A stretch of 64,000 nt of DNA, taken from assembly GCF_023701695.1 (NCBI RefSeq), contig NZ_JAJOZC010000001.1, forward strand, positions 1,860,001 to 1,924,000, read 5' to 3'. Within the stretch, counting starts at the first letter, position 1, and every line of letters starts with the position of its first letter. Below the pieces are notes generated by a model that worked only from the letters and a program-made list of their open reading frames with translations, made no database searches and was not told the DNA's origin. This stretch comes from Streptomyces sp. RKAG290. GTDB taxonomy: Bacteria > Actinomycetota > Actinomycetes > Streptomycetales > Streptomycetaceae. Below, piece by piece: positions 1 to 8,258 of this stretch. Both the position numbers and the translations under genes were made by a program.

Positions 1-306
1 CGTACGCACTCGCCGACGCGCCCCGCACGGGCCCGTGTCACCGTGACCGCGCTCGCCGGGGACGGTGAGCTGCTGCTGCGGGTCGCCGACAACGGGGCGG
101 GCGTCGAACCGGCCGATGCCGCGGAGGTGTTCCGGCGCGGCTGGTCCACGCACGGCGCCGGCCGCGGGCTCGGCCTGGCGCTCGTCCGGCAGGCCGCCCA
201 CCGCAACGGCGGGGCGGTGGCGCTGGCGCACGGGCCGGACGGCGGCGCGGAGTTCACCGTACGGCTGCCGCTGACCGGCGCCGCAGGGAAGGGAAGGACC
301 CCATGA
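1..306 (+). CDS. Sensor histidine kinase, C-terminal ATPase end (5' truncated)
   Basis: The reading frame is open from the first base, so the gene begins outside the window; only about 100 residues of the HATPase_c domain are present. The VADNGAG box (ATP-lid Asp/Gly) and the GRGLGLALV glycine box are intact, as expected for the catalytic end of a kinase. Its stop codon overlaps the ATG of the following response regulator (ATGA), so the two are translationally coupled. Pairing with a CitB/DcuR-type regulator suggests a CitA/DcuS-like kinase that senses small carboxylates; the sensor part cannot be seen, so the ligand is unknown. Confidence 0.85.
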   Translation, partial: RTHSPTRPARARVTVTALAGDGELLLRVADNGAGVEPADAAEVFRRGWSTHGAGRGLGLALVRQAAHRNGGAVALAHGPDGGAEFTVRLPLTGAAGKGRTP

Positions 307-986
307 GCCCCGCGATCCAGGTGCTGGTCGTCGAGGACGACCCCGTCGCCGCCGACGCCCATCGGCTGTACGTGGACCGCGTCCCGGGATTCACGGTGGC
401 CGCGGTCGCGCGTTCCCGTGCCGAGGCGGTACGGGCGCTGGACCGTACGCCGGTGGATCTGCTGCTCCTGGACCTGTACCTGCCCGACGGGCACGGGCTG
501 CAGCTGCTGCGCTCGCTGCGGGCCGCCGGGCACGCGGCCGATGTGATCGCGGTGACCTCGGCCCGCGATCTGGCCGTGGTCCGGGAGGGGGTGTCGCTGG
601 GCGTCGTCCAGTACGTGCTGAAGCCGTTCACCTTCGCCACCCTGCGCGACCGGCTCGTCCGCTACGCCGAGTTCCGTGCGGCGGCCGGTGAGGCGAGCGG
701 CCAGGACGAGGTGGACCGCGCGCTCGCCACCCTGCGGGCCCCGAACCCCGCGCGGCTGCCCAAGGGACTGAGCGGTCCGACGCTGGAAGCGGTGACCCGG
801 GTGCTGCGCGCGGCGCCGGACGGTGTGACGGCCGCCGCGGCGGGTGTGGAACTCGGGATCTCCCGCATCACCGCACGCCGCTACCTGGAGCATCTGGTGA
901 CCGCGGGCCGTGCGCTGCGCAGTCCGCAGTACGGACAGATCGGCCGTCCGGAGCTGCACTACCGGTGGGTGGCACAGGAGCGCTGA
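303..986 (+). CDS. CitB/DcuR-type two-component response regulator
   Basis: A 227-residue transcriptional response regulator. The receiver domain covers about residues 5-120: acidic pocket VVEDD near residue 10, phospho-acceptor Asp57 in VDLLLLDLYLPDG, switch Thr85 and conserved Lys107 in LKPF. A linker leads to a winged-helix/HTH at about 155-220 (GISRITARRYLEHLV), the layout of CitB/DcuR/DctR regulators of C4-dicarboxylate or citrate uptake. The ATG overlaps the stop of the kinase gene by 4 bp, so both are made from one transcript. The target is not evident; no transporter gene follows. About 135 bp with no further gene separates it from the next CDS. Confidence 0.9.
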   Translation: MSPAIQVLVVEDDPVAADAHRLYVDRVPGFTVAAVARSRAEAVRALDRTPVDLLLLDLYLPDGHGLQLLRSLRAAGHAADVIAVTSARDLAVVREGVSLGVVQYVLKPFTFATLRDRLVRYAEFRAAAGEASGQDEVDRALATLRAPNPARLPKGLSGPTLEAVTRVLRAAPDGVTAAAAGVELGISRITARRYLEHLVTAGRALRSPQYGQIGRPELHYRWVAQER

Positions 987-1121
987 CCGGGTCACGGGCC
1001 GCTCCGCGCCCCGGCCGGCGCGGTCCCGCGGCAGGACTTTCGCTCTAGGAGCTTCCTACGAGCCGTTATCTCGGTCGAACACACCGTAGTCAGACCGCCT
1101 CCGGCCTCTTACGGTGGGGCC

Positions 1122-1805
1122 GTGCACCCCACCCCGCCTTTCAACGCCCCCGCCGCGCGCAGACTGCGCGAGGCCCTGGGGATGGCCCCCGGCCACGTCG
1201 CCTACGGCCTCGGCGCCCAGTACGGCCTCCGGATCAGCGCCGAGACCGTCGCCGCGTGGGAGCGTGGGATGCAGATGCCCAGCGAGTACGAGCTCACCGC
1301 GCTGGCCGGGGTGCTGTGGTGCGCGCCCGGCGAACTGCTGACCGCCGCCCGGACCCTGCGCGAGCACCGGGTCGCCCGGGAGCTGGCCGCGGACGAGCTG
1401 GCGGGGATGGTCGGGCTGGCCACGCAGGCGTATCTGCGGATGGAGGAGTCGGGGCGGTGGCGCGGCAACGAGCGCCAGTCCGCGGCCCTCAGCGAGGCCC
1501 TGGGCCTGACGCCCGCCGAATTCGTGACGGCGACCGGCCGGACCGAGGAGCTGGCGGAGCTGCTGCGCAACGCGGTCACCTCCCGCTGGCAGGCCTACGT
1601 GCGGCCGGTCGCGAAGCTGGTGCCGGCCGACCGGCAGGTGATCCAGGCCGTACTGGAGCGGCTGCACTCCGACTACCAGGCGCTGATGGTGTCGACGCTG
1701 AGCTGGAGCAGTACGGGCACGGAGCGGGCCGGATCGACGGGGGACGCGGGGCGGGCGTTCCTCGCACAGGTCGTGGAGCGGTTCTGGCTGACGGCCGACG
1801 ACTGA
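1122..1805 (+). CDS. Helix-turn-helix DNA-binding protein
   Basis: A 227-residue cytoplasmic protein starting at GTG. The N-terminal half carries an HTH-like region (about residues 10-60: REALGMAPGHVAYGLGAQYG, then SAETVAAWERGMQMPS) and a second similar segment at about 80-130 (ELAGMVGLATQAYLRMEESGRWRG), i.e. two XRE/Cro-like units. The C-terminal third is helical with no recognised enzyme motif. It is monocistronic and converges on pfkA. It is probably a regulator conserved in Streptomyces; the target is unknown. Confidence 0.75.
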   Translation: MHPTPPFNAPAARRLREALGMAPGHVAYGLGAQYGLRISAETVAAWERGMQMPSEYELTALAGVLWCAPGELLTAARTLREHRVARELAADELAGMVGLATQAYLRMEESGRWRGNERQSAALSEALGLTPAEFVTATGRTEELAELLRNAVTSRWQAYVRPVAKLVPADRQVIQAVLERLHSDYQALMVSTLSWSSTGTERAGSTGDAGRAFLAQVVERFWLTADD

Positions 1806-1897
1806 GGCCTGGGGGCCTTTCGCTCGGACCGGGCGCGAGCCCGGCCTGATCAGGTCGGGAGCCCGGCCTGATCCGGGCGCGAGCCCCGGGGGCGGCC

Positions 1898-1961
1898 CGC
1901 GAACGGCGAAGCGGGCCGTGACCACCCACGGGGGCGGTCACGGCCCGCTCGTCGTTCGCGG
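1898..1961. terminator. Bidirectional terminator hairpin between HTH gene and pfkA
   Basis: Arms GCGGGCCGTGACC (1911-1923) and GGTCACGGCCCGC (1936-1948) are perfect inverted repeats, and pairing continues outward with one bulge through CGCGAACG/CGTTCGCG. It lies between two convergent genes, so it can stop transcription from both sides. Just upstream (about 1830-1890) GCCCGGCCTGATC is repeated in a degenerate tandem. Confidence 0.75.
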
Positions 1962-2023
1962 GGTGCCGGCAGGGTCCGTGCCGCTGACCGGCCCCTGTCG
2001 TCGGCCGGTCCGCCGCTGACCGG

Positions 2024-3049
2024 TCAGAAGACCGACTCGGCCTCGTGCATCCGGTCCAGCGGGACCCTCTTCAGCTGTGTCACCGCGTCGGCGAGCGGCA
2101 CCATCTCGATGTCGTTGCCGCGCAGGGCCGTCATCCGGCCGAAGTCACCGCGGTGCGCCGCCTCCACCGCGTGCCAGCCGAAGCGGGTGGCGAGCACCCG
2201 GTCGTACGCGGTCGGCGTGCCGCCGCGCTGCACGTGCCCGAGAATGACCGGCCGGGCCTCCTTGCCGAGCCGGGTCTCCAGCTCGACGGCGAGGCGGTTG
2301 CCGATGCCCTGGAAGCGCTCGTGGCCGAACTGGTCGATCGCGCCCTTGGCGTACGGCATGGAGCCCTCGGCCGGGTGCGCGCCCTCGGCGACGCAGATGA
2401 CCGCGAACTTCTTGCCGCGGGCGAAGCGCTCCTCGACCATCTTGACCAGGTCCTCGACCTGGAACTGCCGCTCGGGCAGGCAGATGCCGTGCGCGCCGCC
2501 GGCCATGCCGGACTCCAGCGCGATCCAGCCCGCGTGGCGGCCCATCACCTCGACGACCATGACGCGCTGGTGGGACTCGGCGGTCGTCTTCAGCCGGTCT
2601 ATGGCCTCGGTGGCGACGCCCACCGCGGTGTCGAAGCCGAAGGTGCGGTCGGTGGCCGAGATGTCGTTGTCGATGGTCTTGGGGACGCCGACTACGGGCA
2701 TCCCGGCGTCCGAGAGCATCCGGGCGGCGGTGAGGGTGCCCTCGCCGCCGATCGGGATGAGCGCGTCCATGCCGTAACGGCGGCTCAGCTCGGCGCAGTT
2801 CTCGGCGGCCTCGCGCAGCCGGTCGCGCTCCAGCCGGGCGGAGCCGAGGATGGTGCCGCCGCGGGCGAGGATGCCGCTGACCGCGTTGAGGTCGAGGGGG
2901 CGGAAGTGACCGTCGAGCAGGCCCTTGAACCCGTCCTCGAATCCGATGACTTCATCGCCGTGACCCACCACGGCACGGTGCACGACCGAGCGGATCACTG
3001 CGTTCAGGCCTGGGCAGTCGCCGCCTGCGGTGAGAACTCCGATGCGCAT
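2024..3049 (-). CDS. pfkA: ATP-dependent 6-phosphofructokinase
   Basis: A 341-residue glycolytic kinase converting fructose 6-phosphate to fructose 1,6-bisphosphate. Visible motifs are TAGGDCPGLNAVIR (residues 8-20), GGEGT (101-105), PKTIDNDI (123-130), EVMGRHAGW and HVQRGGTPTAYDR. Gly104 marks ATP rather than pyrophosphate as phosphoryl donor, while Lys124 is the residue more typical of PPi enzymes; this mixed pair is known in actinobacterial ATP-PFKs. The start is the ATG at 3049 (MRIGVLTAGG); an upstream in-frame extension lacks family character. It is divergent from pta across a 258-bp control region, linking upper glycolysis to acetate overflow. Confidence 0.95.
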   Translation of the reverse strand: MRIGVLTAGGDCPGLNAVIRSVVHRAVVGHGDEVIGFEDGFKGLLDGHFRPLDLNAVSGILARGGTILGSARLERDRLREAAENCAELSRRYGMDALIPIGGEGTLTAARMLSDAGMPVVGVPKTIDNDISATDRTFGFDTAVGVATEAIDRLKTTAESHQRVMVVEVMGRHAGWIALESGMAGGAHGICLPERQFQVEDLVKMVEERFARGKKFAVICVAEGAHPAEGSMPYAKGAIDQFGHERFQGIGNRLAVELETRLGKEARPVILGHVQRGGTPTAYDRVLATRFGWHAVEAAHRGDFGRMTALRGNDIEMVPLADAVTQLKRVPLDRMHEAESVF

Positions 3050-3249
3050 CGTGCTGTATCTCCTGCTCGCTAGGGCCTGTCCGCCGGCAACTCCAGGATC
3101 CCCCGTACCGTGAGCCACGGCGATTGTCCCATGCCAGGTCCGTACCTCGCGCTTCCGGCCGCTCAGTGAGCGGGCGGGGCGCGGCGGCCACGGTGCTGAC
3201 GGCTGCGATCAGGGGCATTCGTCCGGCGGGCGGCTCCTCGGCCCCCGCA

Positions 3250-3272
3250 GGTATCGTCAAACAGGCGATACC
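3250..3272. promoter_or_regulatory. Inverted repeat upstream of pta
   Basis: GGTATCG (3250-3256) and CGATACC (3266-3272) form a perfect 7-bp inverted repeat with a 9-nt spacer, 36 bp before the pta start, inside the pfkA-pta divergent region. This has the size of a dimeric regulator site. Which protein binds it is not known. Confidence 0.4.
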
Positions 3273-3307
3273 ACCCAAACCTGCCAGGCAAGGACGGGAG
3301 AGCACGC

Positions 3308-5380
3308 GTGGCGCGCAGCGTGTACGTGACCGGGATCGACCGGGGAGACGGCCGCCAGGTCGTCGATCTGGGAGTCATGGACCTCCTGACGCGGCAGGTG
3401 GACCGGGTCGGGGTGTTCCGGCCCCTGGTCCATAACGGTCCCGACCGGCTGTTCGAGCTGCTGCGGGCCCGCTACCGGCTCTCCCAGGACCCGGGCACGG
3501 TCTACGGTCTCGACTACCACGAGGCCTCGGCGATCCAGGCGGACCAGGGTACCGACGAACTGGTCTCCCGGCTCGTCGAGCGCTTCCACCGGGTCGCCCA
3601 GCAGTACGAGGTGGTCCTGGTGCTCGGCACCGACTTCGCGGCCACCCAGCTCCCCGACGAGCTGGCCCTCAACGCCCGCTTCGCCAACGAGTTCGGCGCG
3701 TCGGTGATCGCGGTGGTCGGCGGCAAGGACCAGAACGCGGAGTCCGTGAAGGCCGAGACGCGCAATGCCTACCGTGCGTACGCCGGTCTGGGCTGCGACG
3801 TCCTCGCGATGGTCGTGAACCGGGTGGCCTCCGCGGACCGCGAGGTCATCGCGGAGCGGCTCGCGGCCACCCTGCCGGTGCCCTGCTCGGTCCTGCCCGA
3901 CGACCCGGCCCTCTCGGCACCGACCGTCGCCCAGATCACCGCGGCGCTGGACGGCACGGTGCTGCTCGGCGACGAGGCCGGGCTTGCCAGGGACGCGCTG
4001 GACTTCGTGTTCGGCGGCGCGATGCTGCCGAACCTGCTGAACGCGCTGACGCCGGGGTGCCTGGTGGTGACGCCCGGGGACCGGGCCGATCTGGTGGTCG
4101 GCTCGCTGGCCGCGCACAGCGCCGGGACGCCGCCGATCGCCGGTCTGCTGCTGACGCTGAACGAGCGGCCGGGCGAGGAGATCCTCAAGCTGGCCGCACG
4201 GCTCGCACCGGGCACCCCCGTGGTCTCGGTGGCCGGCGGCTCCTTCCCCACGGCCGGGGAGCTCTTCGCCCTGGAGGGCAAGCTGAACGCGGCGACGCCG
4301 CGCAAGGCCGAGACCGCGCTGGGACTCTTCGAGCGCCACGTCGACACCGGCGCCCTCCTCGACCGGGTCTCGGTCGCCCGCAGCGGCCGGGTCACGCCGA
4401 TGATGTTCGAGCACGAGCTGCTGGAGCAGGCCCGCGCGGACCGCCGCCGGGTGGTGCTGCCGGAGGGCACCGAGGAACGGGTGCTGCGCGCCGCGGACGT
4501 GCTGCTGCGGCGCGACGTCTGCGACATCACGCTGCTCGGCGACCCCGACGTCGTCCGCAAGAAGGCCGCCGACCTCGGCATCGATCTGGCCGGCACCCAG
4601 CTCATCGACCCGCAGACCTCCGAGCTGCGCCAGTCCTTCGCCGAACGGTACGCAAAGCTGCGCGCGCACCGGGGGGTGACGGTCGAGCTGGCGCACGACG
4701 TCGTCTCGGACGTCAACTACTTCGGCACCCTGATGGTGCAGGAGGGGCTCGCGGACGGCATGGTCTCCGGGGCCGTGCACTCCACCGCGGCCACGATCCG
4801 CCCGGCCTTCGAGATCATCAAGACCAAGCCGGACGCCTCGATCGTCTCGTCGGTCTTCTTCATGTGCCTCGCCGACAAGGTCCTGGTGTACGGCGACTGC
4901 GCGGTCAACCCGGACCCGGACGCGGAGCAGCTCGCGGACATCGCCGTCCAGTCCGCCGTCACCGCCGCCCGCTTCGGCGTGGAGCCGCGGATCGCGATGC
5001 TCTCGTACTCGACCGGGACCTCGGGCACCGGCGCGGACGTCGACAAGGTCCGCGAGGCGACGGACCGGGTGCGCGAGAGCCGCCCGGACCTGATGATCGA
5101 GGGTCCGATCCAGTACGACGCCGCGGTGGAGCCGAGCGTCGCCGCGACGAAGCTCCCCGGGTCCGAGGTGGCGGGCCAGGCGACGGTCCTGATCTTCCCG
5201 GACCTGAACACCGGCAACAACACCTACAAGGCCGTGCAGCGGTCCGCGGGAGCGGTGGCCGTCGGCCCGGTGCTCCAGGGGCTGCGCAAGCCCGTCAACG
5301 ACCTGTCCCGGGGCGCTCTCGTCCAGGACATCGTCAACACCGTGGCCATTACGGCGATCCAGGCACAGGGCGAGGAGTGA
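3308..5380 (+). CDS. pta: Phosphate acetyltransferase
   Basis: A 690-residue enzyme interconverting acetyl-CoA + Pi and acetyl phosphate + CoA. It has the long bacterial architecture: an N-terminal P-loop-like AAA_26 domain (1-~200), a central DRTGG domain (~215-320) and the catalytic PTA_PTB domain from about residue 365 (FEHELLEQARADRRRVVLPE, then MLSYSTGTSGTGADVDKVRE near 560). Start GTG is preceded by GGGAGA. ackA starts 5 bp after its stop, so the Pta-AckA pathway is one operon. Acetyl phosphate made here can also donate phosphate or acetyl groups to regulators (family knowledge). Confidence 0.95.
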   Translation: MARSVYVTGIDRGDGRQVVDLGVMDLLTRQVDRVGVFRPLVHNGPDRLFELLRARYRLSQDPGTVYGLDYHEASAIQADQGTDELVSRLVERFHRVAQQYEVVLVLGTDFAATQLPDELALNARFANEFGASVIAVVGGKDQNAESVKAETRNAYRAYAGLGCDVLAMVVNRVASADREVIAERLAATLPVPCSVLPDDPALSAPTVAQITAALDGTVLLGDEAGLARDALDFVFGGAMLPNLLNALTPGCLVVTPGDRADLVVGSLAAHSAGTPPIAGLLLTLNERPGEEILKLAARLAPGTPVVSVAGGSFPTAGELFALEGKLNAATPRKAETALGLFERHVDTGALLDRVSVARSGRVTPMMFEHELLEQARADRRRVVLPEGTEERVLRAADVLLRRDVCDITLLGDPDVVRKKAADLGIDLAGTQLIDPQTSELRQSFAERYAKLRAHRGVTVELAHDVVSDVNYFGTLMVQEGLADGMVSGAVHSTAATIRPAFEIIKTKPDASIVSSVFFMCLADKVLVYGDCAVNPDPDAEQLADIAVQSAVTAARFGVEPRIAMLSYSTGTSGTGADVDKVREATDRVRESRPDLMIEGPIQYDAAVEPSVAATKLPGSEVAGQATVLIFPDLNTGNNTYKAVQRSAGAVAVGPVLQGLRKPVNDLSRGALVQDIVNTVAITAIQAQGEE

Positions 5381-5385
5381 CCCGC

Positions 5386-6663
5386 ATGACCAGCCCCACC
5401 GACCCGGGAAACCGGGCAGACGAGACCACCGCGGCCGCCGGCGGGTCCGCCGCCCCGGGGGCCAGCCGGGTGCTCGTCCTCAACTCTGGCTCCTCGTCCG
5501 TGAAGTACCAGCTCCTCGACATGCGCGACCGCTCCCGGCTCGCGTCGGGACTCGTCGAGCGGATCGGCGAGGAGACCTCCCGGCTCGTGCACACCCCGCT
5601 GACCGGCGGCGGTGGCGAGAGCCGGGAGCGGACCGGCCGGATCGCCGACCACGCGGCCGCCCTGAAGGCCGCCGCCGAGGAGCTGTCCGCCGACGGCCTC
5701 GGCCTGGACTCCCCCGAACTGGCCGCGATCGGCCACCGGGTGGTGCACGGCGGCCTGCGGTTCAGCGAGCCGACCGTGATCACCGACGAGGTGCTGACGG
5801 AGATCGAGCGCCTGGTCCCGGTGGCGCCGCTGCACAACCCGGCGAACATCACCGGCATCCGCACCGCCCAGGCGCTGCGCCCCGACCTGCCGCAGGTGGC
5901 GGTCTTCGACACCGCGTTCCACACGACGATGCCGGAGCACGCCTCCCGCTACGCCATCGACGTGGAGACGGCCGACGCGCACCGGATCCGGCGTTACGGC
6001 TTCCACGGCACCTCGCACGCGTACGTCTCCCGCAGAACGGCCCAGCTGCTGGGCAGGGCCCCCGAGGACGTCAACGTCATCGTGCTGCACCTGGGCAACG
6101 GCGCCTCGGCATCGGCGGTGGCCGGCGGGCGGTGCGTGGAGACATCGATGGGACTGACCCCCTTGGAGGGGCTGGTCATGGGTACGCGCTCGGGAGACAT
6201 CGATCCGGCCGTCACCTTCCACCTCAAGCGGGTGGCGGGAATGTCGGCGGACGAGATCGATGTCCTGCTCAACAAGAAGAGCGGTCTGGTGGGCCTCTGC
6301 GGCGACAACGACATGCGGGAGATCCGGCGCCGGGTCGAGGCGGGCGACGAGCGTGCCGCGCTCGCCTTCGAGATCTACGTGCACCGGCTGAAGAAGTACA
6401 TCGGCGCCTATTCGGCCGTCCTCGGCCGGGTGGACGCCGTGGTGTTCACGGCGGGGGTCGGCGAGAACTCGGCGCCGGTACGGGAGGCTGCGATCGCCGG
6501 TCTGGAGGAGCTCGGCCTGGTGGTGGACGCGGATCTCAACGCCGTACGGTCCGGCGAACCGCGGCTGATCTCGCCGGATTACGCACGGGTCGCGGTCGCC
6601 GTGGTGCCGACGGACGAGGAGCTGGAGATCGCGAACCAGACCTTCGCCCTGGTCGACAACTGA
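5386..6663 (+). CDS. ackA: Acetate kinase
   Basis: A 425-residue member of the ASKHA fold that converts acetyl phosphate + ADP to acetate + ATP. Motifs in order: VLNSGSSSVKYQLLD near residue 28, HRVVHGG, FDTAFHTTMP (catalytic Asp), YGFHGTSHAYV, LHLGNGASASAV, MGLTPLEGLVMGTRSGDIDP and AGVGENSAPVRE. The ATG at 5386 follows the pta stop by 5 bp. About 25 extra N-terminal residues rich in Ala/Gly/Thr precede the fold, a common actinobacterial extension. pyk follows after 74 bp with its own palindrome. Confidence 0.96.
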   Translation: MTSPTDPGNRADETTAAAGGSAAPGASRVLVLNSGSSSVKYQLLDMRDRSRLASGLVERIGEETSRLVHTPLTGGGGESRERTGRIADHAAALKAAAEELSADGLGLDSPELAAIGHRVVHGGLRFSEPTVITDEVLTEIERLVPVAPLHNPANITGIRTAQALRPDLPQVAVFDTAFHTTMPEHASRYAIDVETADAHRIRRYGFHGTSHAYVSRRTAQLLGRAPEDVNVIVLHLGNGASASAVAGGRCVETSMGLTPLEGLVMGTRSGDIDPAVTFHLKRVAGMSADEIDVLLNKKSGLVGLCGDNDMREIRRRVEAGDERAALAFEIYVHRLKKYIGAYSAVLGRVDAVVFTAGVGENSAPVREAAIAGLEELGLVVDADLNAVRSGEPRLISPDYARVAVAVVPTDEELEIANQTFALVDN

Positions 6664-6696
6664 GCACCCCCGCGCCCTTTTGTATCTTCCACCAGA

Positions 6697-6708
6697 CGGA
6701 ATATTCCG
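6697..6708. promoter_or_regulatory. 12-bp palindrome upstream of pyk
   Basis: CGGAATATTCCG is a perfect 12-bp palindrome 29 bp before the pyk ATG, in an unusually A/T-rich stretch (TTTTGTATCTTCC precedes it). It is a candidate operator or promoter element for independent control of pyk. Confidence 0.4.
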
Positions 6709-6737
6709 CAGCGAAACAAACCGATAGGATCCGCCTC

Positions 6738-8168
6738 ATGCGCCGTTCCAAAATCGTCTGCACCCTCGGTCCCGCCGTCGACTCCCATGAGCAGCTCGTC
6801 GCTCTGATCGAGGCCGGCATGAGCGTGGCCCGATTCAACTTCAGCCACGGCACCCACGCGGAGCACCAGGGTCGTTACGACCGGGTCCGCAAGGCCGCCG
6901 CCGAGACCGGCCGGGCGGTCGGCGTACTCGCCGACCTCCAGGGCCCGAAGATCCGCCTCGCGAAGTTCGCCGAGGGCCCTGTCGAACTGGTCCGCGGGGA
7001 CGAGTTCGTGATCACCTCCGAGGACGTCCCAGGGGACAAGTCGATCTGCGGCACGACCTACAAGGGCCTGCCCGGCGACGTCGCCAAGGGCGACCCGATC
7101 CTGATCAACGACGGCAACGTCGAGCTCAAGGTCGTCTCCGTCGACGGCCCCCGGGTCCACACCATCGTCATCGAGGGCGGGGTGATCTCCGACCACAAGG
7201 GGATCAACCTCCCGGGCGCGGCGGTCAACGTCCCGGCCCTGTCCGAGAAGGACATCGACGACCTCCGCTTCGCCCTGAAGATGGGCTGCGACCTGGTCGC
7301 GCTCTCCTTCGTGCGGGACGCCGGTGACGTCAAGGACGTCCACAAGGTGATGGACGAGGAGGGCCGCCGGGTCCCCGTCATCGCCAAGGTCGAGAAGCCG
7401 CAGGCCGTCGAGAACATGGAGGGCGTCGTCGCGGCGTTCGACGGTGTGATGGTCGCCCGTGGTGACCTCGCCGTCGAGTACCCGCTGGAGAAGGTCCCGA
7501 TGGTGCAGAAGCGCCTGGTGGAGCTCTGCCGCCGGAACGCCAAGCCGGTGATCGTGGCGACCCAGATGATGGAGTCGATGATCACCAACTCCCGTCCGAC
7601 CCGCGCCGAGGCGTCCGACGTCGCCAACGCGATCCTGGACGGCGCGGACGCGGTCATGCTCTCCGCGGAGTCCTCCGTGGGCGCGTACCCGATCGAGACG
7701 GTCAAGACGATGTCGAAGATCGTCGTCGCCGCCGAGGAGGAGCTGCTCTCCAAGGGCCTCCAGCCGCTGGTCCCGGGCAAGAAGCCCCGCACCCAGGGTG
7801 GTTCGGTGGCCCGCGCGGCCTGCGAGATCGCGGACTTCCTGAACGGTGAGGCGCTGGTCGCCTTCACCAAGTCCGGCGACACCGCCCGCCGGCTGTCCCG
7901 CTACCGCGCGGCCCAGCCCATCCTGGCCTTCACCACGGACGAGGCCACCCGCAGCCAGCTGGCCCTCAGCTGGGGCGTCGAGGCCCACGTGGTCCCGCAC
8001 GTGGACAACACCGACGCGATGGTGGAGCTGGTCGACGCGGAGCTGCTGAAGCTCGGCCGCTACAACAAGGGCGACGTCATGGTCATCACGGCCGGCTCGC
8101 CTCCCGGCGTCCCGGGCACGACCAACATGGTGCGCGTGCACCACGTCGGCGGCGAGGGGCGCGACTGA
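6738..8168 (+). CDS. pyk: Pyruvate kinase
   Basis: A 476-residue glycolytic enzyme making pyruvate and ATP from phosphoenolpyruvate. Motifs: RSKIVCTLGP at the N-terminus, ARFNFSHGTH, ADLQGPKIR, SFVRDAGDV, the signature IAKVEKPQAVENMEGVV, MVARGDLAVEYP, then PVIVATQMMESMI and RAEASDVANAILDGADAVML. The C-terminal allosteric domain (about 350-476) is present. The ATG at 6738 gives the family N-terminus MRRSKIVCTLGP. It ends in a strong terminator. Confidence 0.97.
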   Translation: MRRSKIVCTLGPAVDSHEQLVALIEAGMSVARFNFSHGTHAEHQGRYDRVRKAAAETGRAVGVLADLQGPKIRLAKFAEGPVELVRGDEFVITSEDVPGDKSICGTTYKGLPGDVAKGDPILINDGNVELKVVSVDGPRVHTIVIEGGVISDHKGINLPGAAVNVPALSEKDIDDLRFALKMGCDLVALSFVRDAGDVKDVHKVMDEEGRRVPVIAKVEKPQAVENMEGVVAAFDGVMVARGDLAVEYPLEKVPMVQKRLVELCRRNAKPVIVATQMMESMITNSRPTRAEASDVANAILDGADAVMLSAESSVGAYPIETVKTMSKIVVAAEEELLSKGLQPLVPGKKPRTQGGSVARAACEIADFLNGEALVAFTKSGDTARRLSRYRAAQPILAFTTDEATRSQLALSWGVEAHVVPHVDNTDAMVELVDAELLKLGRYNKGDVMVITAGSPPGVPGTTNMVRVHHVGGEGRD

Positions 8169-8175
8169 CCCCGGC

Positions 8176-8236
8176 CCGCACATGACTGTGGCCCGCACCC
8201 CCGTTGTCTGGGGGTGCGGGCCACAGTCATGTGCGG
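8176..8236. terminator. 27-bp perfect-stem bidirectional terminator
   Basis: Positions 8176-8202 and 8210-8236 are perfectly complementary (27 bp) around a 7-nt loop GTTGTCT. It separates pyk from the convergent envelope cluster. No U-run follows on either strand, which is typical of Streptomyces terminators. Confidence 0.9.
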
Positions 8237-8258
8237 CTCCCGAACGGGTCCGGTTGCG

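Noticed and set aside
2045-3073. Plus-strand open frame across pfkA
   Set aside because: Shadow of pfkA on the other strand.
4057-5385. In-frame extension upstream of ackA inside pta
   Set aside because: Out of frame with pta; Arg/Gly-rich shadow. ackA begins at 5386.
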